A stretch of 64,000 bases of DNA, taken from contig JADQBQ010000020.1 in the NCBI GenBank assembly GCA_016278505.1, positions 62,001 to 126,000 of the forward strand, read 5' to 3'. Below the pieces are notes generated by a model, which ran no database searches, was not told the origin of the DNA, and was given only the letters and a program-made list of their open reading frames with translations. Source of the DNA: Clostridiales bacterium (lineage in GTDB: Bacteria > Bacillota > Desulfotomaculia > Desulfotomaculales > VENG01). A program made the position numbers and the translations under genes. Below are positions 53,160 through 63,041 of the stretch, piece by piece; within the stretch, counting starts at the first letter, position 1; each line of letters opens with the position of its first letter.

Positions 53160-54122
53160 TTAAATGGATAAAATGGCGGCCAATTTATGTAATTCAAGAT
53201 CCAGCGGTTTGACCTCCTTGAAAGCCTCATCCAAATCCATGGTGATTATATCTCCCGCCACCATACCTACCATTTTTTTCTGCTCTCCTTGTATTAAAAG
53301 ATCTACGGCTTTAGCCCCCATTATGCTGGCTAAATTTCGATCAAATGCGGTTGGATTGCCTCCACGCTGGAGGTGGCCAAGTATGGTCACTTTAGTATCC
53401 AAGCCGGTTTCCCTTTTGATTTCTTTACCCACATCTATACCGCTGGCCGCTCCTTCCGCGACTATGATTACGCTGTGCAGCTTTCCTCTTTTGTACCCGC
53501 GGTTTAACTTTTTGCATACTTGATCCAAATCATACTCTCTTTCCGGTATCAATATTGACTCTGCACCCCCGGCCAGCCCGGAAGACAGTGCAATAGACCC
53601 GGAATTGCGCCCCATTACTTCTACGATAAACGTCCGCTCATGTGAGGTGGCAGTATCCCTGATTTTGTTTATCGCCTCTACAACCGTATTTACTGCCGTA
53701 TCAAACCCTATTGAAAAGTCCGTGCCTGCAATATCATTATCAATTGTACCCGGAATGCCTACTACAGGCAAATTATATTCACTATGAAAAATATCCGCCC
53801 CGGCAAAGGAGCCGTCACCACCTACAACTATCAAGCCTTGAATTCCGAACCGTCCTACGTTTTCCCATGCTTGTTCACGGCCCTCGGCAGTTTTGAACTC
53901 CTCTGAGCGGGCGGTCCGAAGGACGGTACCGCCCCTGTGAATAATATCTGCTACGGAACTCAAATTCATTGGTCCCATATCAGCTTCAATAAATCCAGCG
54001 AATCCTCGGCGTATACCAATAACTTCACGGCCGTGATAAATAGATTTTCTTACTACAGCTCTAATGGCGGCGTTCATACCCGGGGAATCGCCGCCGCTGG
54101 TTAAAAGGGCTATCCTCTGCAC
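53160..54122 (-). CDS. pfkA: 6-phosphofructokinase, ATP-dependent
   Basis: Phosphorylates fructose 6-phosphate (320 aa). Substrate sites: TSGGDSPGMNAAIR, GGDGSFAGA (Gly after GGD favours ATP over PPi), PGTIDNDIAGTD with catalytic Asp, and EVMGRNSGSIAL. The gene lies directly before pyk, as in many Firmicutes. Confidence 0.97.
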   Translation of the reverse strand: MQRIALLTSGGDSPGMNAAIRAVVRKSIYHGREVIGIRRGFAGFIEADMGPMNLSSVADIIHRGGTVLRTARSEEFKTAEGREQAWENVGRFGIQGLIVVGGDGSFAGADIFHSEYNLPVVGIPGTIDNDIAGTDFSIGFDTAVNTVVEAINKIRDTATSHERTFIVEVMGRNSGSIALSSGLAGGAESILIPEREYDLDQVCKKLNRGYKRGKLHSVIIVAEGAASGIDVGKEIKRETGLDTKVTILGHLQRGGNPTAFDRNLASIMGAKAVDLLIQGEQKKMVGMVAGDIITMDLDEAFKEVKPLDLELHKLAAILSI

Positions 54123-54203
54123 ATCTGTCCCCCCTAGCCTTTTTGTGTCCTTGCCATTAACTTGTTCTGTATTACGGTAAATATACAGAGGGGTAGTTTG
54201 TTT

Positions 54204-54395
54204 TTAGTTAAAATTCATAATCTCCAGTGCTTCATTCGCCTCGGATTCCGGAACCAATATTTCAAAGGAGCAGCTATCTCGTTGTTGGGAAGACCCTAGG
54301 GAACGAAGTTTAACCAGTAAGCCTTCTGTAGAAAGGACTTGCTGAATTCTTTCGGCTTCTTTTCTGTTGGGGGCTATGTATATTACTGTCCACAC
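54204..54395 (-). CDS. 63-residue DUF2007-like protein
   Basis: MWTVIYIAPNRKEAERIQQV, then LVKLRSLG and FEILVPESEANEALEIMN: a small ferredoxin-fold signal protein. GTG start seven bases after GGGAGG. It sits between mtrB and pfkA. DUF2007 likeness is tentative. Confidence 0.7.
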   Translation of the reverse strand: MWTVIYIAPNRKEAERIQQVLSTEGLLVKLRSLGSSQQRDSCSFEILVPESEANEALEIMNFN

Positions 54396-54507
54396 AGAAA
54401 AGCCTCCCTTGTAATTTTTTAACTATGGGAAAGGAACGAAGCAATAGTTAATAGATTTAAGATAGATTAAAATAATATATCCAGAGCAAATACCCTGGAT
54501 ACTTTAT

Positions 54508-54735
54508 CTAATCGTTAGTGCGTATTTTACCGTGTTTGGTTAACACTTCGGCAGCTCCCCTTATTTTTATGGCCGACGTGTGTTCTGTAAACTGGGCAAT
54601 CATGACTTCTCCCCGGTCCAGTTTCTCAGTGTGGTGAAACTTTGTATCTGTTCCGCGGGTTAATCCGATAATAGTTACACCGTTATCTAAAGCTTTGATA
54701 ATAATATGATCCGAAGCATATATTTCACTAGCCAC
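54508..54735 (-). CDS. mtrB: Tryptophan RNA-binding attenuation protein (TRAP)
   Basis: A 75-aa protein very close to the Bacillus TRAP ring subunit: [40 protein letters not shown] and [20 protein letters not shown]. Tryptophan-contact and RNA-contact loops are conserved. It should bind (G/U)AG repeats in trp leader RNA when tryptophan is present. GTG 54735 was chosen as GAGGTG lies six bases before it. No trp gene or anti-TRAP gene is nearby. Confidence 0.93.
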   Translation of the reverse strand: MASEIYASDHIIIKALDNGVTIIGLTRGTDTKFHHTEKLDRGEVMIAQFTEHTSAIKIRGAAEVLTKHGKIRTND

Positions 54736-54815
54736 CGCTGACACCTCGCATTTTGATAATTTACATTCATGATACCATATGGGTACCCTAATGGCAAGTT
54801 ATTCCAAGGCCTTGA

Positions 54816-57800
54816 TTAATTTGTTTCCACATGTTTAAAACTGACCCTGGTTGCTCCTAAAACCTGTTTCAGTTCCTCTACTACCGGTTGGTTAAGGTCT
54901 ACCCAAAAGTCGTTATTAGTTTTAGCCATTTTGTTCTGCTTTGGGAAATATAGAAATACCGGTGTGTGTCCGGGAAAGTTTTTCAGCACCCTTTGCACTT
55001 GTTGTAGAAAAGATTTGTCGGTATTCTCAATCTTTAAATATAATTCTCCACTTACGTTCCTCTTCAATTCATTAATTGATTCTGCTAAAATCTTAACACT
55101 ATCACTGTTTCTATCAATTTTTCCTTGAATCAAAACAGCCTTATCAGTAACCAATAGCTGAGCATATTTTTGATAGGTGTGTGGAAAGATTACTACTTCC
55201 ATTGTACCAGTAAGATCTTCTAGTCCGGCAAAGGCCATAGGGTCACCATTTTTGGTGGTTATCCTTTTAACAGTAGAGATCATACCTCCTACCGTTGCCT
55301 GGTTAACTTGCTCCATTTCATTTAGTTCAGATATGGTGCCGGTTGCATGTAACCTAATAGATTTTCTGTACTCTTCCAGGGGGTGACCGCTGATGTAAAG
55401 TCCCAGTGCCTCTTTTTCTTGCGCCAATAGTTGAGACTTTGGAAATTCGTCAATGTTAGGAAGGTCTATCATTGGCGTTTCTTCTGTATCTCCTCCCCAG
55501 AAATCTAAAAGTGATAGCTGTCCTGCCGACTTGTCACGGTGAGCCTGCTGCGCTAAGCCCAGCCCGGTTTCCACCGAGGCAAGGAGTTGTGAGCGGCGGT
55601 GGTTAAGGGAATCAAAAGCACCTCCCTTGATAAGATTTTCAAGCATTCGTTTGTTAAAATATTTGGTATCCTGTCTGCGGCAAAACTCAGCAAAATTTTT
55701 ATAAACTCCATTTTTTTTCCGCTCTTCGATAATTTTTTGCACAGCCGCAAGGCCCACGTTTTTTATCGCTGCCATTCCGAACCGTATATTGTTTCCTGAT
55801 ACACTAAAGAATTCTTCACTTTCATTAACGTCTGGTGGAAATACCTTGATTTTTGACCGACGGCATTCTTCAATGTACGCAGCGATTTTATCAGTATTGT
55901 CATTCATTGAAGTCAATAATGCTGCCATAAAGGCAACCGGGTAATTGGCCTTAAGATAAGCAGTATGATAGGAAACCATCGCATAAGCAGCACTATGGCT
56001 TTTATTAAAGCCGTATCCGGCAAAGTATTCCATAAGCTCAAATATTTGTTTGGAGATGGACTCATCTATATTATTTTTAGCTGCACCCTCAATAAACTGT
56101 GCCTTTAAATTGGCTATGATTTCCGGTTTCTTTTTACCCATAGCCCGGCGCAAAAGATCGGCCTCACCCAGGGTAAACCCTCCCATATCACTGGCAATGC
56201 GCATTACTTGCTCTTGATATAGAATTACGCCATACGTGTCTTTAAGAATTGGCTCCAATATGGGATGGAGGTATTCTACGGTCTTCTCCCCGTGCTTACT
56301 TTTAATAAAGTCCTCAACCATGCCGCTCCCCAACGGGCCCGGTCTATAAAGAGCGACTAGCGCTATCAAGTCGTCAAAAACTTCCGGTTTTAAGTCCCTT
56401 AGCAGGTTGCGCATACCACTGCTTTCCAACTGAAACACTCCGACCCCTTCGCCGCGCACTAAAAGATCAAAGGTTTTAGGGTCATCCAGGGGTACTTCAT
56501 CAATATCGACAATCTCTCCACTGCTTTCTTTTATGAGTCTTATTGCATCAGCTATAACTGTTAATGTTCGCAGGCCCAACATATCCATTTTCAACAATCC
56601 CAGTTCTTCTACCTGGTCTTTTGCAAATTGGGTAGTCAATGGCCCTTCAGCAGCTTTATAAAGAGGTACATAGTGGGTTAGTGGATCTTTAGTAATAACA
56701 ATGCCTGCGGCATGAGTAGAAGCGTGCCTGGGCATTCCCTCCAATAAGACGGCCATATCGATCAACCTTTTCACCTGCTCATCTTGGTCGTACAATTGCT
56801 TTAATTCAGGCGTCTCATCCAAGGCTTTGGCAATGGTCATTTTTAATTCAGTCGGGATAAGTTTGGCTACCTTGTCCACATCTCCATAGGACATACCAAG
56901 CGCTCGCCCCACGTCGCGGACAGCACCTTTAGCTGCCATAGTACCAAAGGTAGCGATCTGAGCTACCTTATCGGCACCGTATTTATTTGCTGTGTAATTT
57001 ATAACTTCTGCCCGCCGCTCAATGCAAAAATCGATGTCAATATCGGGCATGGAGACCCGCTCAGGATTAAGGAAGCGCTCAAACAGCAGGTCATAGCGGA
57101 GTGGGTCGATGTTTGTAATTCCTAAAACATAAGCTACTATGCTGCCGGCAGCTGAACCCCGCCCAGGACCTACAGGTATATTATTTTGGCGGGAGAAATG
57201 GATGAAGTCCCAAACTATTAAAAAGTATTCGGAATATCCCATCTGCTTGATTACTCCAAGCTCAAAATAAAGTCTCTCCTTAATCTCGGCGGTCATTTCA
57301 CCATAGCGCCACCCGATACCATTTAAACATAACTCCTCCAGGTAACTGTCGACGCTATGTTGTTCGGGTACCGCAAAATCAGGCAAATGAAGGGTGCCAA
57401 ATTCCAATTCTACGTTACATCTTTCAGCTATGGCCATGGTGTTATCCATAGCATCCTGAAGTTCCCCAAAAAGCATGGAGATTTCTTCCCTGCTTTTTAA
57501 ATACAGCTCCTGGGATTGGAATTTCATTCGACTTGGATCGTCAACGGTTTTACCCATTTGGATGCAAAGCAGTACGTCTTGCATTTCCGAATGATCCCGG
57601 TCTGTATAATGCACATCGTTAGTGATTACCAGAGGGATATCCAGATCTTTGTGGATCTGTAGCAAGCCTTTGTTTGCCGTTCGCTGTTCTTCAAAACCGT
57701 GATCTTGCAATTCCAAAAAAAAGTTACCCGGTCCAAAAATATCCAGGTATTCGACTGCTTTCTTTTTCGCCTCTTCCATATTGTTTTTAATGCAGTAGTT

Positions 57801-58226
57801 GGCTACCTCCCCGGCGATACAACCGCTCAGGGCAATTAAACCTTTACTGTATTTTTTTAATAAGTGTTTATCCACTCTTGGTTTGTAATAAAACCCTTCG
57901 GTAAAAGCAATGGAAACCATCTGTAGTAAGTTTTTGTACCCTTCCTCATTTTCGGCCAGCAATACAAGGTGGTACAGATTATCGTCGACCTTCGGAGTAC
58001 GGTCGGCAATTGTACGAGGGGCAACATATACTTCACACCCCAGGATAGGTTTTATGCCGGCATTTTTACATTCTTTGTAGAAATCCACCACTCCGAACAT
58101 TGTACCATGGTCGGTAATGGCGAGGGCAGGCATGCCTAATTCTGCCGCTTTTTGCACGGTTTTAGGGATCCGGGCAGCTCCGTCTAGTAAACTATATTCA
58201 GTATGTACGTGTAAATGAACAAACAT
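54816..58226 (-). CDS. dnaE: DNA polymerase III alpha subunit (DnaE)
   Basis: Replicative polymerase of the C family (1136 aa). N-terminal PHP domain HLHVHTEYSLLDGA; catalytic region GRGSAAGSIVAYVLGI and PDIDIDFCIERRAEVI; finger and HhH parts with GFNKSHSAAYAMVSYHTAYL; the C-terminal OB fold has ATVGGMISTVKRI. There is no inserted exonuclease, so this is DnaE, not PolC. ATG 58226 has GAGGTG about ten bases upstream and matches the PHP start. Order dnaE-(mtrB)-pfkA-pyk follows the Firmicute layout, with accDA absent. Confidence 0.97.
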   Translation of the reverse strand: MFVHLHVHTEYSLLDGAARIPKTVQKAAELGMPALAITDHGTMFGVVDFYKECKNAGIKPILGCEVYVAPRTIADRTPKVDDNLYHLVLLAENEEGYKNLLQMVSIAFTEGFYYKPRVDKHLLKKYSKGLIALSGCIAGEVANYCIKNNMEEAKKKAVEYLDIFGPGNFFLELQDHGFEEQRTANKGLLQIHKDLDIPLVITNDVHYTDRDHSEMQDVLLCIQMGKTVDDPSRMKFQSQELYLKSREEISMLFGELQDAMDNTMAIAERCNVELEFGTLHLPDFAVPEQHSVDSYLEELCLNGIGWRYGEMTAEIKERLYFELGVIKQMGYSEYFLIVWDFIHFSRQNNIPVGPGRGSAAGSIVAYVLGITNIDPLRYDLLFERFLNPERVSMPDIDIDFCIERRAEVINYTANKYGADKVAQIATFGTMAAKGAVRDVGRALGMSYGDVDKVAKLIPTELKMTIAKALDETPELKQLYDQDEQVKRLIDMAVLLEGMPRHASTHAAGIVITKDPLTHYVPLYKAAEGPLTTQFAKDQVEELGLLKMDMLGLRTLTVIADAIRLIKESSGEIVDIDEVPLDDPKTFDLLVRGEGVGVFQLESSGMRNLLRDLKPEVFDDLIALVALYRPGPLGSGMVEDFIKSKHGEKTVEYLHPILEPILKDTYGVILYQEQVMRIASDMGGFTLGEADLLRRAMGKKKPEIIANLKAQFIEGAAKNNIDESISKQIFELMEYFAGYGFNKSHSAAYAMVSYHTAYLKANYPVAFMAALLTSMNDNTDKIAAYIEECRRSKIKVFPPDVNESEEFFSVSGNNIRFGMAAIKNVGLAAVQKIIEERKKNGVYKNFAEFCRRQDTKYFNKRMLENLIKGGAFDSLNHRRSQLLASVETGLGLAQQAHRDKSAGQLSLLDFWGGDTEETPMIDLPNIDEFPKSQLLAQEKEALGLYISGHPLEEYRKSIRLHATGTISELNEMEQVNQATVGGMISTVKRITTKNGDPMAFAGLEDLTGTMEVVIFPHTYQKYAQLLVTDKAVLIQGKIDRNSDSVKILAESINELKRNVSGELYLKIENTDKSFLQQVQRVLKNFPGHTPVFLYFPKQNKMAKTNNDFWVDLNQPVVEELKQVLGATRVSFKHVETN

Positions 58227-58285
58227 GTCCCATTGCACCTCTTTCTCAGGCCAGCTACTTTTATTCACTAGGTCAACTACTTCTA

Positions 58286-58927
58286 TTAGACCAACTGCTT
58301 CCAATGGTGGATATGAATATTATAATGTGGGAAATACGGATCGTCTATGGTAATGGGTACTTCACTGTTAGATTGTTTCCATCTCGATAATTTCTGTAAA
58401 TTATTCATGAACTCAAATGTTGCCGGGCGTGTAGGATGAGATACCAACAGGTTCCCGCCGGGATTTAGGTTTTGCTGAATTATATCCAGTAAGTAGGTAT
58501 TAAGCTTAGGATCATATGTTATATCAGAACAAAGAATCCATTGATAACGCTTTTTTAAGTTAAATTTGCGCCAATCACCCAAGAAGCCGGTTACGCTATG
58601 GGCTTCATTTATTCTCGCATTCTCCAGGGCAAGGGTTAGGGCTGATTGGTTAAAGTCTGAAAAGGTTACATTAGCCCCTTTAAGCGCGCATACAATACCA
58701 GGCAATCCTATACCTGAGCCTAATTCCAGTAAATCATCACCATCAAAGAAAATATTCTTCCAGACCCAATAAGACACTCCTCTGGCCGCCGGCCATATAT
58801 CTGCCCAACATGGTACTTTGTCCTCATCTTCAGGGTCAGTTATTAAAGACTCAATGTCGGCTACTACTTTTAATCTAATGTCCCTTTGGGGTAATGAAAA
58901 AATTAGTTCCCTGGTTTTTAACGGCAT
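58286..58927 (-). CDS. Class I methyltransferase, PF10294/METTL-like
   Basis: A 213-aa protein with DDLLELGSGIGLPGIVCALKG (SAM site), the family-typical VPCWADIWPAARGVSYWVWK ahead of it, and LCSDITYDPKLNTY. It resembles lysine or small-molecule methyltransferases; the substrate is unknown. Adjacent to dnaE, possibly cotranscribed. Confidence 0.85.
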   Translation of the reverse strand: MPLKTRELIFSLPQRDIRLKVVADIESLITDPEDEDKVPCWADIWPAARGVSYWVWKNIFFDGDDLLELGSGIGLPGIVCALKGANVTFSDFNQSALTLALENARINEAHSVTGFLGDWRKFNLKKRYQWILCSDITYDPKLNTYLLDIIQQNLNPGGNLLVSHPTRPATFEFMNNLQKLSRWKQSNSEVPITIDDPYFPHYNIHIHHWKQLV

Positions 58928-58980
58928 TGTCTTTTCACCACCATATTATTAAGGCTGGTTGTACTGTTTCGACTTCAAAT

Positions 58981-59012
58981 AAAAAAAATCCCCCCTAACC
59001 TTTTAGGAAGGA
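58981..59012 (-). terminator. Terminator after the sigma-54 activator
   Basis: TCCTTCCTAA pairs with TTAGGGGGGA (two G-U) around AAGG, followed by eight T on the minus strand. Confidence 0.75.
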
Positions 59013-59022
59013 CTTTTAGATT

Positions 59023-60447
59023 TTAGGGAATTTGAATGTTATAGTATTTTAACTTTTTATACAGCCAGGCGCGGGAAATGCCCAATTCTTTAGTAGCCCT
59101 GGCCTTATTGCCGTTACTATTACTGAGCGCCCTTGTCAGGGCCCTTTTTTCTACTTCTTCAACTAATACCGGCAAGTGATTATTATCCCGCTTGGTTTCT
59201 CCCTTATTCTTTTGCATATAATTAGGAAGGTGCTTTATCTCAATATAATTACCTTCTACGAGGTTGAAAGCCCTTTCAATCATATTTTCTAACTCCCGGA
59301 CATTGCCGGGCCAGCCATATGCTGCAAAAAGATTCCATACCTCCTCTGTTACTCCTTTAATCTCCAATTCAAATTCTATATTGAATTTGTTAATGAAATG
59401 ATCAACGAGTAAGTCCAGGTCATCCAATCTTTCTCTAAGAGTTGGAAGGCATAAATTAATTACATTTATTCGGTAATAAAGATCCTGACGGAATGTACCG
59501 CTGTTTACCATTTTTATAACATCCTGGTTGGTAGATGCAATTACTCTAACATCTATAGGGATGGTCTTACTATCTCCGAGCCGCTGTACTTCCTTTTCCT
59601 GCAGCACTCGAAGTAATTTAGCCTGCATAGATAAAGGCATATCTCCGATTTCATCCAGTAGTATAGTTCCTCCATGGGCTAATTCAAACTTGCCCTTTTG
59701 TCCACCTTTTCTTGACCCGGTAAATGCTCCTTCTCTATACCCAAACAACTCCGACTCCAGGAGATTTTCTGGTACCGCGGCACAATTAACTCTAATGAAC
59801 GCTCGTTTTCCACGTGCTGATTGAGTATGCAGTGCTTGTGCTACCAATTCCTTTCCTGTCCCACTCTCCCCAGTAATTAGAATGCTGGAAGGCCCTTTCC
59901 CCACTTTGCGAATGAGATGCTTGAGCTCTTCCATTTGATCACTGCACCCAATAAGATTTTTAATGTTATAACGACAATTGAATTGTTTTCCTCTGTAGCA
60001 GGGATGATGATTATTTTTATCAAAACCTTGCTGTACAATGGTTTGTCCTGCCAGGGCGATGTGCTTGTAATAATCCCTTTCTTCAGCAAGCTGTTGTATT
60101 TCACTGGCTTCCTGCGCCACCCCTACTGCGCCAACGATTGCTCCCTTGCGAACGATAGGAGTACGGTTGGCAATATAAAGGGTATTACCCAGTAGGAATT
60201 TGCGTCCAATATGTGATTTACCGGTTTTTAATACTTTAATCAGTCCTGTATAAGGTACAACTTCAGTTACAAGGCGGCCCACAGCATTTTCTGAAGCTAT
60301 GTTAAAGGCTTCTTCGCAAGCTGTGTTAAATATTGTAATTCGCCCTCTGGCATCGATGGCGATAAAAATGTTATGCACTGAATTAAAAATGGGTGAATTA
60401 TCAGTATCTGTGATAAAAGTCTTGGAAATATTATTTTCCTGTGGCAC
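59023..60447 (-). CDS. Sigma-54-dependent transcriptional activator with PAS domain
   Basis: A 474-aa regulator. A PAS domain (about 20-115, IFIAIDARGRITIFNTACEE) is followed by an AAA+ domain with GESGTGKELVAQAL, ESELFGYREGAFTGSRKGG and LDEIGDMPLSMQAKLLRVLQ. The Fis-type HTH at the end has NKARATKELGISRAWLYKKL. The sigma-54 contact motif is GAFTGS instead of GAFTGA. A cofactor or small molecule may bind the PAS domain. The target genes are not evident here. Confidence 0.93.
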   Translation of the reverse strand: MPQENNISKTFITDTDNSPIFNSVHNIFIAIDARGRITIFNTACEEAFNIASENAVGRLVTEVVPYTGLIKVLKTGKSHIGRKFLLGNTLYIANRTPIVRKGAIVGAVGVAQEASEIQQLAEERDYYKHIALAGQTIVQQGFDKNNHHPCYRGKQFNCRYNIKNLIGCSDQMEELKHLIRKVGKGPSSILITGESGTGKELVAQALHTQSARGKRAFIRVNCAAVPENLLESELFGYREGAFTGSRKGGQKGKFELAHGGTILLDEIGDMPLSMQAKLLRVLQEKEVQRLGDSKTIPIDVRVIASTNQDVIKMVNSGTFRQDLYYRINVINLCLPTLRERLDDLDLLVDHFINKFNIEFELEIKGVTEEVWNLFAAYGWPGNVRELENMIERAFNLVEGNYIEIKHLPNYMQKNKGETKRDNNHLPVLVEEVEKRALTRALSNSNGNKARATKELGISRAWLYKKLKYYNIQIP

Positions 60448-60533
60448 GGTTTTTCCACCCCCTTTAGTCGGAATTATTTAAGTTGCCTTATTTGTTTGAA
60501 GTTTTAGAAAATGCTATATTATTTATTCTTCGC

Positions 60534-61403
60534 TTACTTTAAAAACTCCTCTAATCCTTTTTCTTTCCACAGTAGTTCATGGTCATCGTGATTTTTTATC
60601 AGTATGTTTAATGTTTGCCTGATATTATCTTCGTTCAGAACTTCATAATGAAGAGCGGCAATGGCCCGTGCCCAATCAAGTGTCTCTGCTATGGAGGGGT
60701 TTTTACGCAGGTGAAGATTGTGTCGAATGTAATTTACCACCTGAACAATTTGTTGACGCAATGCATCCCCGGCGTGGGGCTCTTTCATAGCCAGAATCTG
60801 CAATTCCTTTTTCATGGAAGGATAGTCAATGTATAAGTATACGCAGCGCCTTTTGAGACCATCGGATAGTTCCCTTTCGCCGTTGCTGGTCAATACTACC
60901 ACCGGAATGTGGGTAGCAGTGATCGTACCTAATTCAGGAATTGAGACTTGAAAGTCAGATAATAATTCAAACAAAAATGCTTCAAACTCAGATTCTACCT
61001 TGTCTATCTCATCAATTAGCAAGACTACCTGGTGCTTAGACCTGATGGCTTGTAAAAGAGGGCGCGCCAACAAATATTCATCTCCAAAGAGGTTGTTTTC
61101 AATCTCTTCGGAATCTGATGCATCTTTCATGATTTGAATTTTTAACAACTGTTTTTGGTAATTCCATTCATATAAGGCTTTTGTTTCATCCAGACCTTCG
61201 TAACATTGTAATCTTATTAGATTAGTGTTTAAAACTTTACTTAAAACCTTGGCAATCTCGGTTTTCCCGACGCCCGGAGCTCCTTCCACAAGAAGTGGTT
61301 TCTTTAATTGTAGGGCCAGAAAAACCGTGGTTGCCAGTTCGCTTTCTGCAACATAGCCATTATCTTCGAGTTTTCTTCGCAGTACCTCCGGTGTTAAATC
61401 CAT
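60534..61403 (-). CDS. MoxR-family AAA+ ATPase
   Basis: A 289-aa ATPase with Walker A EGAPGVGKTEIAKVL, Walker B VVLLIDEIDKVE and sensor residues in VVVLTSNGERELSDGLKRRC, typical of the MoxR/CoxD-like group. Members usually act with a von Willebrand-domain protein to activate other enzymes, but no such gene lies beside it. RBS AAGGCAGG is moderate. Confidence 0.9.
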   Translation of the reverse strand: MDLTPEVLRRKLEDNGYVAESELATTVFLALQLKKPLLVEGAPGVGKTEIAKVLSKVLNTNLIRLQCYEGLDETKALYEWNYQKQLLKIQIMKDASDSEEIENNLFGDEYLLARPLLQAIRSKHQVVLLIDEIDKVESEFEAFLFELLSDFQVSIPELGTITATHIPVVVLTSNGERELSDGLKRRCVYLYIDYPSMKKELQILAMKEPHAGDALRQQIVQVVNYIRHNLHLRKNPSIAETLDWARAIAALHYEVLNEDNIRQTLNILIKNHDDHELLWKEKGLEEFLK

Positions 61404-61446
61404 ATATGTGCCTGCCTTTCTTTAACATTTTACTACCTCAATTATA

Positions 61447-61905
61447 TCATGACAGGCCAGTAAATTCTTGCTGTCTCAAAGCTTCAAATAGTATAACAGC
61501 GACGGAATTGGATAGATTTAATGACCTAACATTAGCTTTCATAGGTATACGAATACAGGTTTCCTTGTTGGCTAAGAGTAGCCACTCCGGTAAACCTGCG
61601 GTTTCCTTACCAAAAACTAAAAAATCATTTTCTCTGTACTTTACCGAGGTATAAGGTTGAGCTCCTTTAGTTGTCGCGTAAAGAAAACGGTGATTTTTAT
61701 ATTGGGCAAGAATTTCCTGAAAGTTTTCGTGGTAATGAATTCCCAGGTCGTGCCAGTAGTCCAGCCCGGCCCTTTTCAGGTGCTTGTCGTCAATGGAAAA
61801 ACCAAGCGGTTTGACCAGGTGTAGTTCTGTGCCGGTAATGGCGCACGTGCGGGATATGTTTCCCGTATTACCTGGGATCTCCGGCTCTACTAGTACAATA
61901 TGCAA
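61447..61905 (-). CDS. trmL: tRNA (cytidine/uridine-34 2'-O)-methyltransferase
   Basis: SPOUT methyltransferase (152 aa) that modifies the wobble position of tRNA-Leu. LVEPEIPGNTGNISRTCA, LVKPLGFSIDDKHLKRAGLD and LVFGKETAGLP mark the knot. TTG start after GAGAGG. Convergent or independent of its neighbours. Confidence 0.94.
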   Translation of the reverse strand: MHIVLVEPEIPGNTGNISRTCAITGTELHLVKPLGFSIDDKHLKRAGLDYWHDLGIHYHENFQEILAQYKNHRFLYATTKGAQPYTSVKYRENDFLVFGKETAGLPEWLLLANKETCIRIPMKANVRSLNLSNSVAVILFEALRQQEFTGLS

Positions 61906-61983
61906 TTATTAATTCCTCTCCTTACCGTATCAACCATGCGCACTGACTATTAAACCTTGCACATGACGTTTTAATTTAATATT

Positions 61984-62619
61984 TCAATTTTTGTAATGCG
62001 AGCAAAAGTCGGTAAAAACACAGTTTTGGCACAACGGTTTGCGGGCACGGCAAATAGTTCTACCGTGTTCAATGATGCGGTGGTGGAAATCACCTCTTTG
62101 CTCTGGTGGTACAATATCCAACAGTTCCTTTTCTATTTGTTCCGGGGTAGCTCCATATGCTAAGCCCAACCGCCTGGTAACTCTAGATACATGCGTATCA
62201 ACCGGCATGGTTGGTTGACCAAAGGCAATGTTTAAGACCACATTGGCTGTTTTTCTTCCTACTCCCGGAAGCTTTACCAATTCCTCCAGGCTTGAAGGTA
62301 CTCTGGAGTTATGCTTGTTAATCAGAATTTGACTTGTTTTTATAATATTACGACTTTTATTTTTGTAAAGACCGCAACCTTTTATTAATGGTTCCAACTG
62401 CTCAGGTTGTAGTCTGGCAAAGTGCTGGGGTTTATAATAACGTTCGAATAATCGGGCAGTAATTTTATTTACTTGCCGATCAGTGGATTGAGCCGATAAC
62501 ATTACCGCTATCAGAAGTTCAAAGTGAGTTTTGGAATTAAGCATAGTGGTAGTGTTGTCCGGGTAAGTATTAGTCAATATGCCTATTAATTTGTGATATA
62601 AAGAAGTTTTATTTGTCAC
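61984..62619 (-). CDS. nth: Endonuclease III
   Basis: Base-excision glycosylase/AP lyase for oxidised pyrimidines (211 aa). The helix-hairpin-helix LPGVGRKTANVVLNIAFG, catalytic Asp in VDTHVSRVTRRLGLA and the [4Fe-4S] ligands C-x6-C-x2-C-x5-C (CRARKPLCQNCVFTDFC) are all present. GTG 62619, nine bases after AAGGA, is preferred over 62661, which overlaps the next gene. Confidence 0.96.
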   Translation of the reverse strand: MTNKTSLYHKLIGILTNTYPDNTTTMLNSKTHFELLIAVMLSAQSTDRQVNKITARLFERYYKPQHFARLQPEQLEPLIKGCGLYKNKSRNIIKTSQILINKHNSRVPSSLEELVKLPGVGRKTANVVLNIAFGQPTMPVDTHVSRVTRRLGLAYGATPEQIEKELLDIVPPEQRGDFHHRIIEHGRTICRARKPLCQNCVFTDFCSHYKN

Positions 62620-62624
62620 ATTAT

Positions 62625-63041
62625 TTATCCTTTTAACCTTCTGTGTTCTACCATTATACATTTATCCATGACGACAGCAATACCATTCAAATCCGCGGTT
62701 TTAGCCGCTTCCTCGTTAATAATGCCTAGCTGTAGCCAAATTGCCATAGGATTAATCTTAATTGCTTCAGCCACTATTGAGGGTACATGTTCGCTTCTTC
62801 TGAAAATGTTTACAATATCAATAGTATCTGGAATGGATAAAAAATCTGAATAGGATTGCTCACCTAAAACCTTATTAACTCTGGGATTCACGGGTATTAT
62901 GCGGTAGCCTTTTTTTTGCATATATTGAGAAACTCTGAAACTGTCTCTTTCCGGTTTGTTGGACAGACCTACCACGGCAATTGAGCGTGCTTGCTCAAAT
63001 AACTTGATAATCATTTTATCATCAGAGAGAAGGCTGTGCAT
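62625..63041 (-). CDS. CoA-binding domain protein, YccU-like
   Basis: A 138-aa Rossmann protein: IAVVGLSNKPERDSFRVSQY, GYRIIPVNPRVNKVLG and AIWLQLGIINEEAAKTA. Similar to the CoA-binding part of acyl-CoA synthetases but stand-alone. RBS CGGAGG precedes ATG. It is followed by nth. Confidence 0.92.
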   Translation of the reverse strand: MHSLLSDDKMIIKLFEQARSIAVVGLSNKPERDSFRVSQYMQKKGYRIIPVNPRVNKVLGEQSYSDFLSIPDTIDIVNIFRRSEHVPSIVAEAIKINPMAIWLQLGIINEEAAKTADLNGIAVVMDKCIMVEHRRLKG

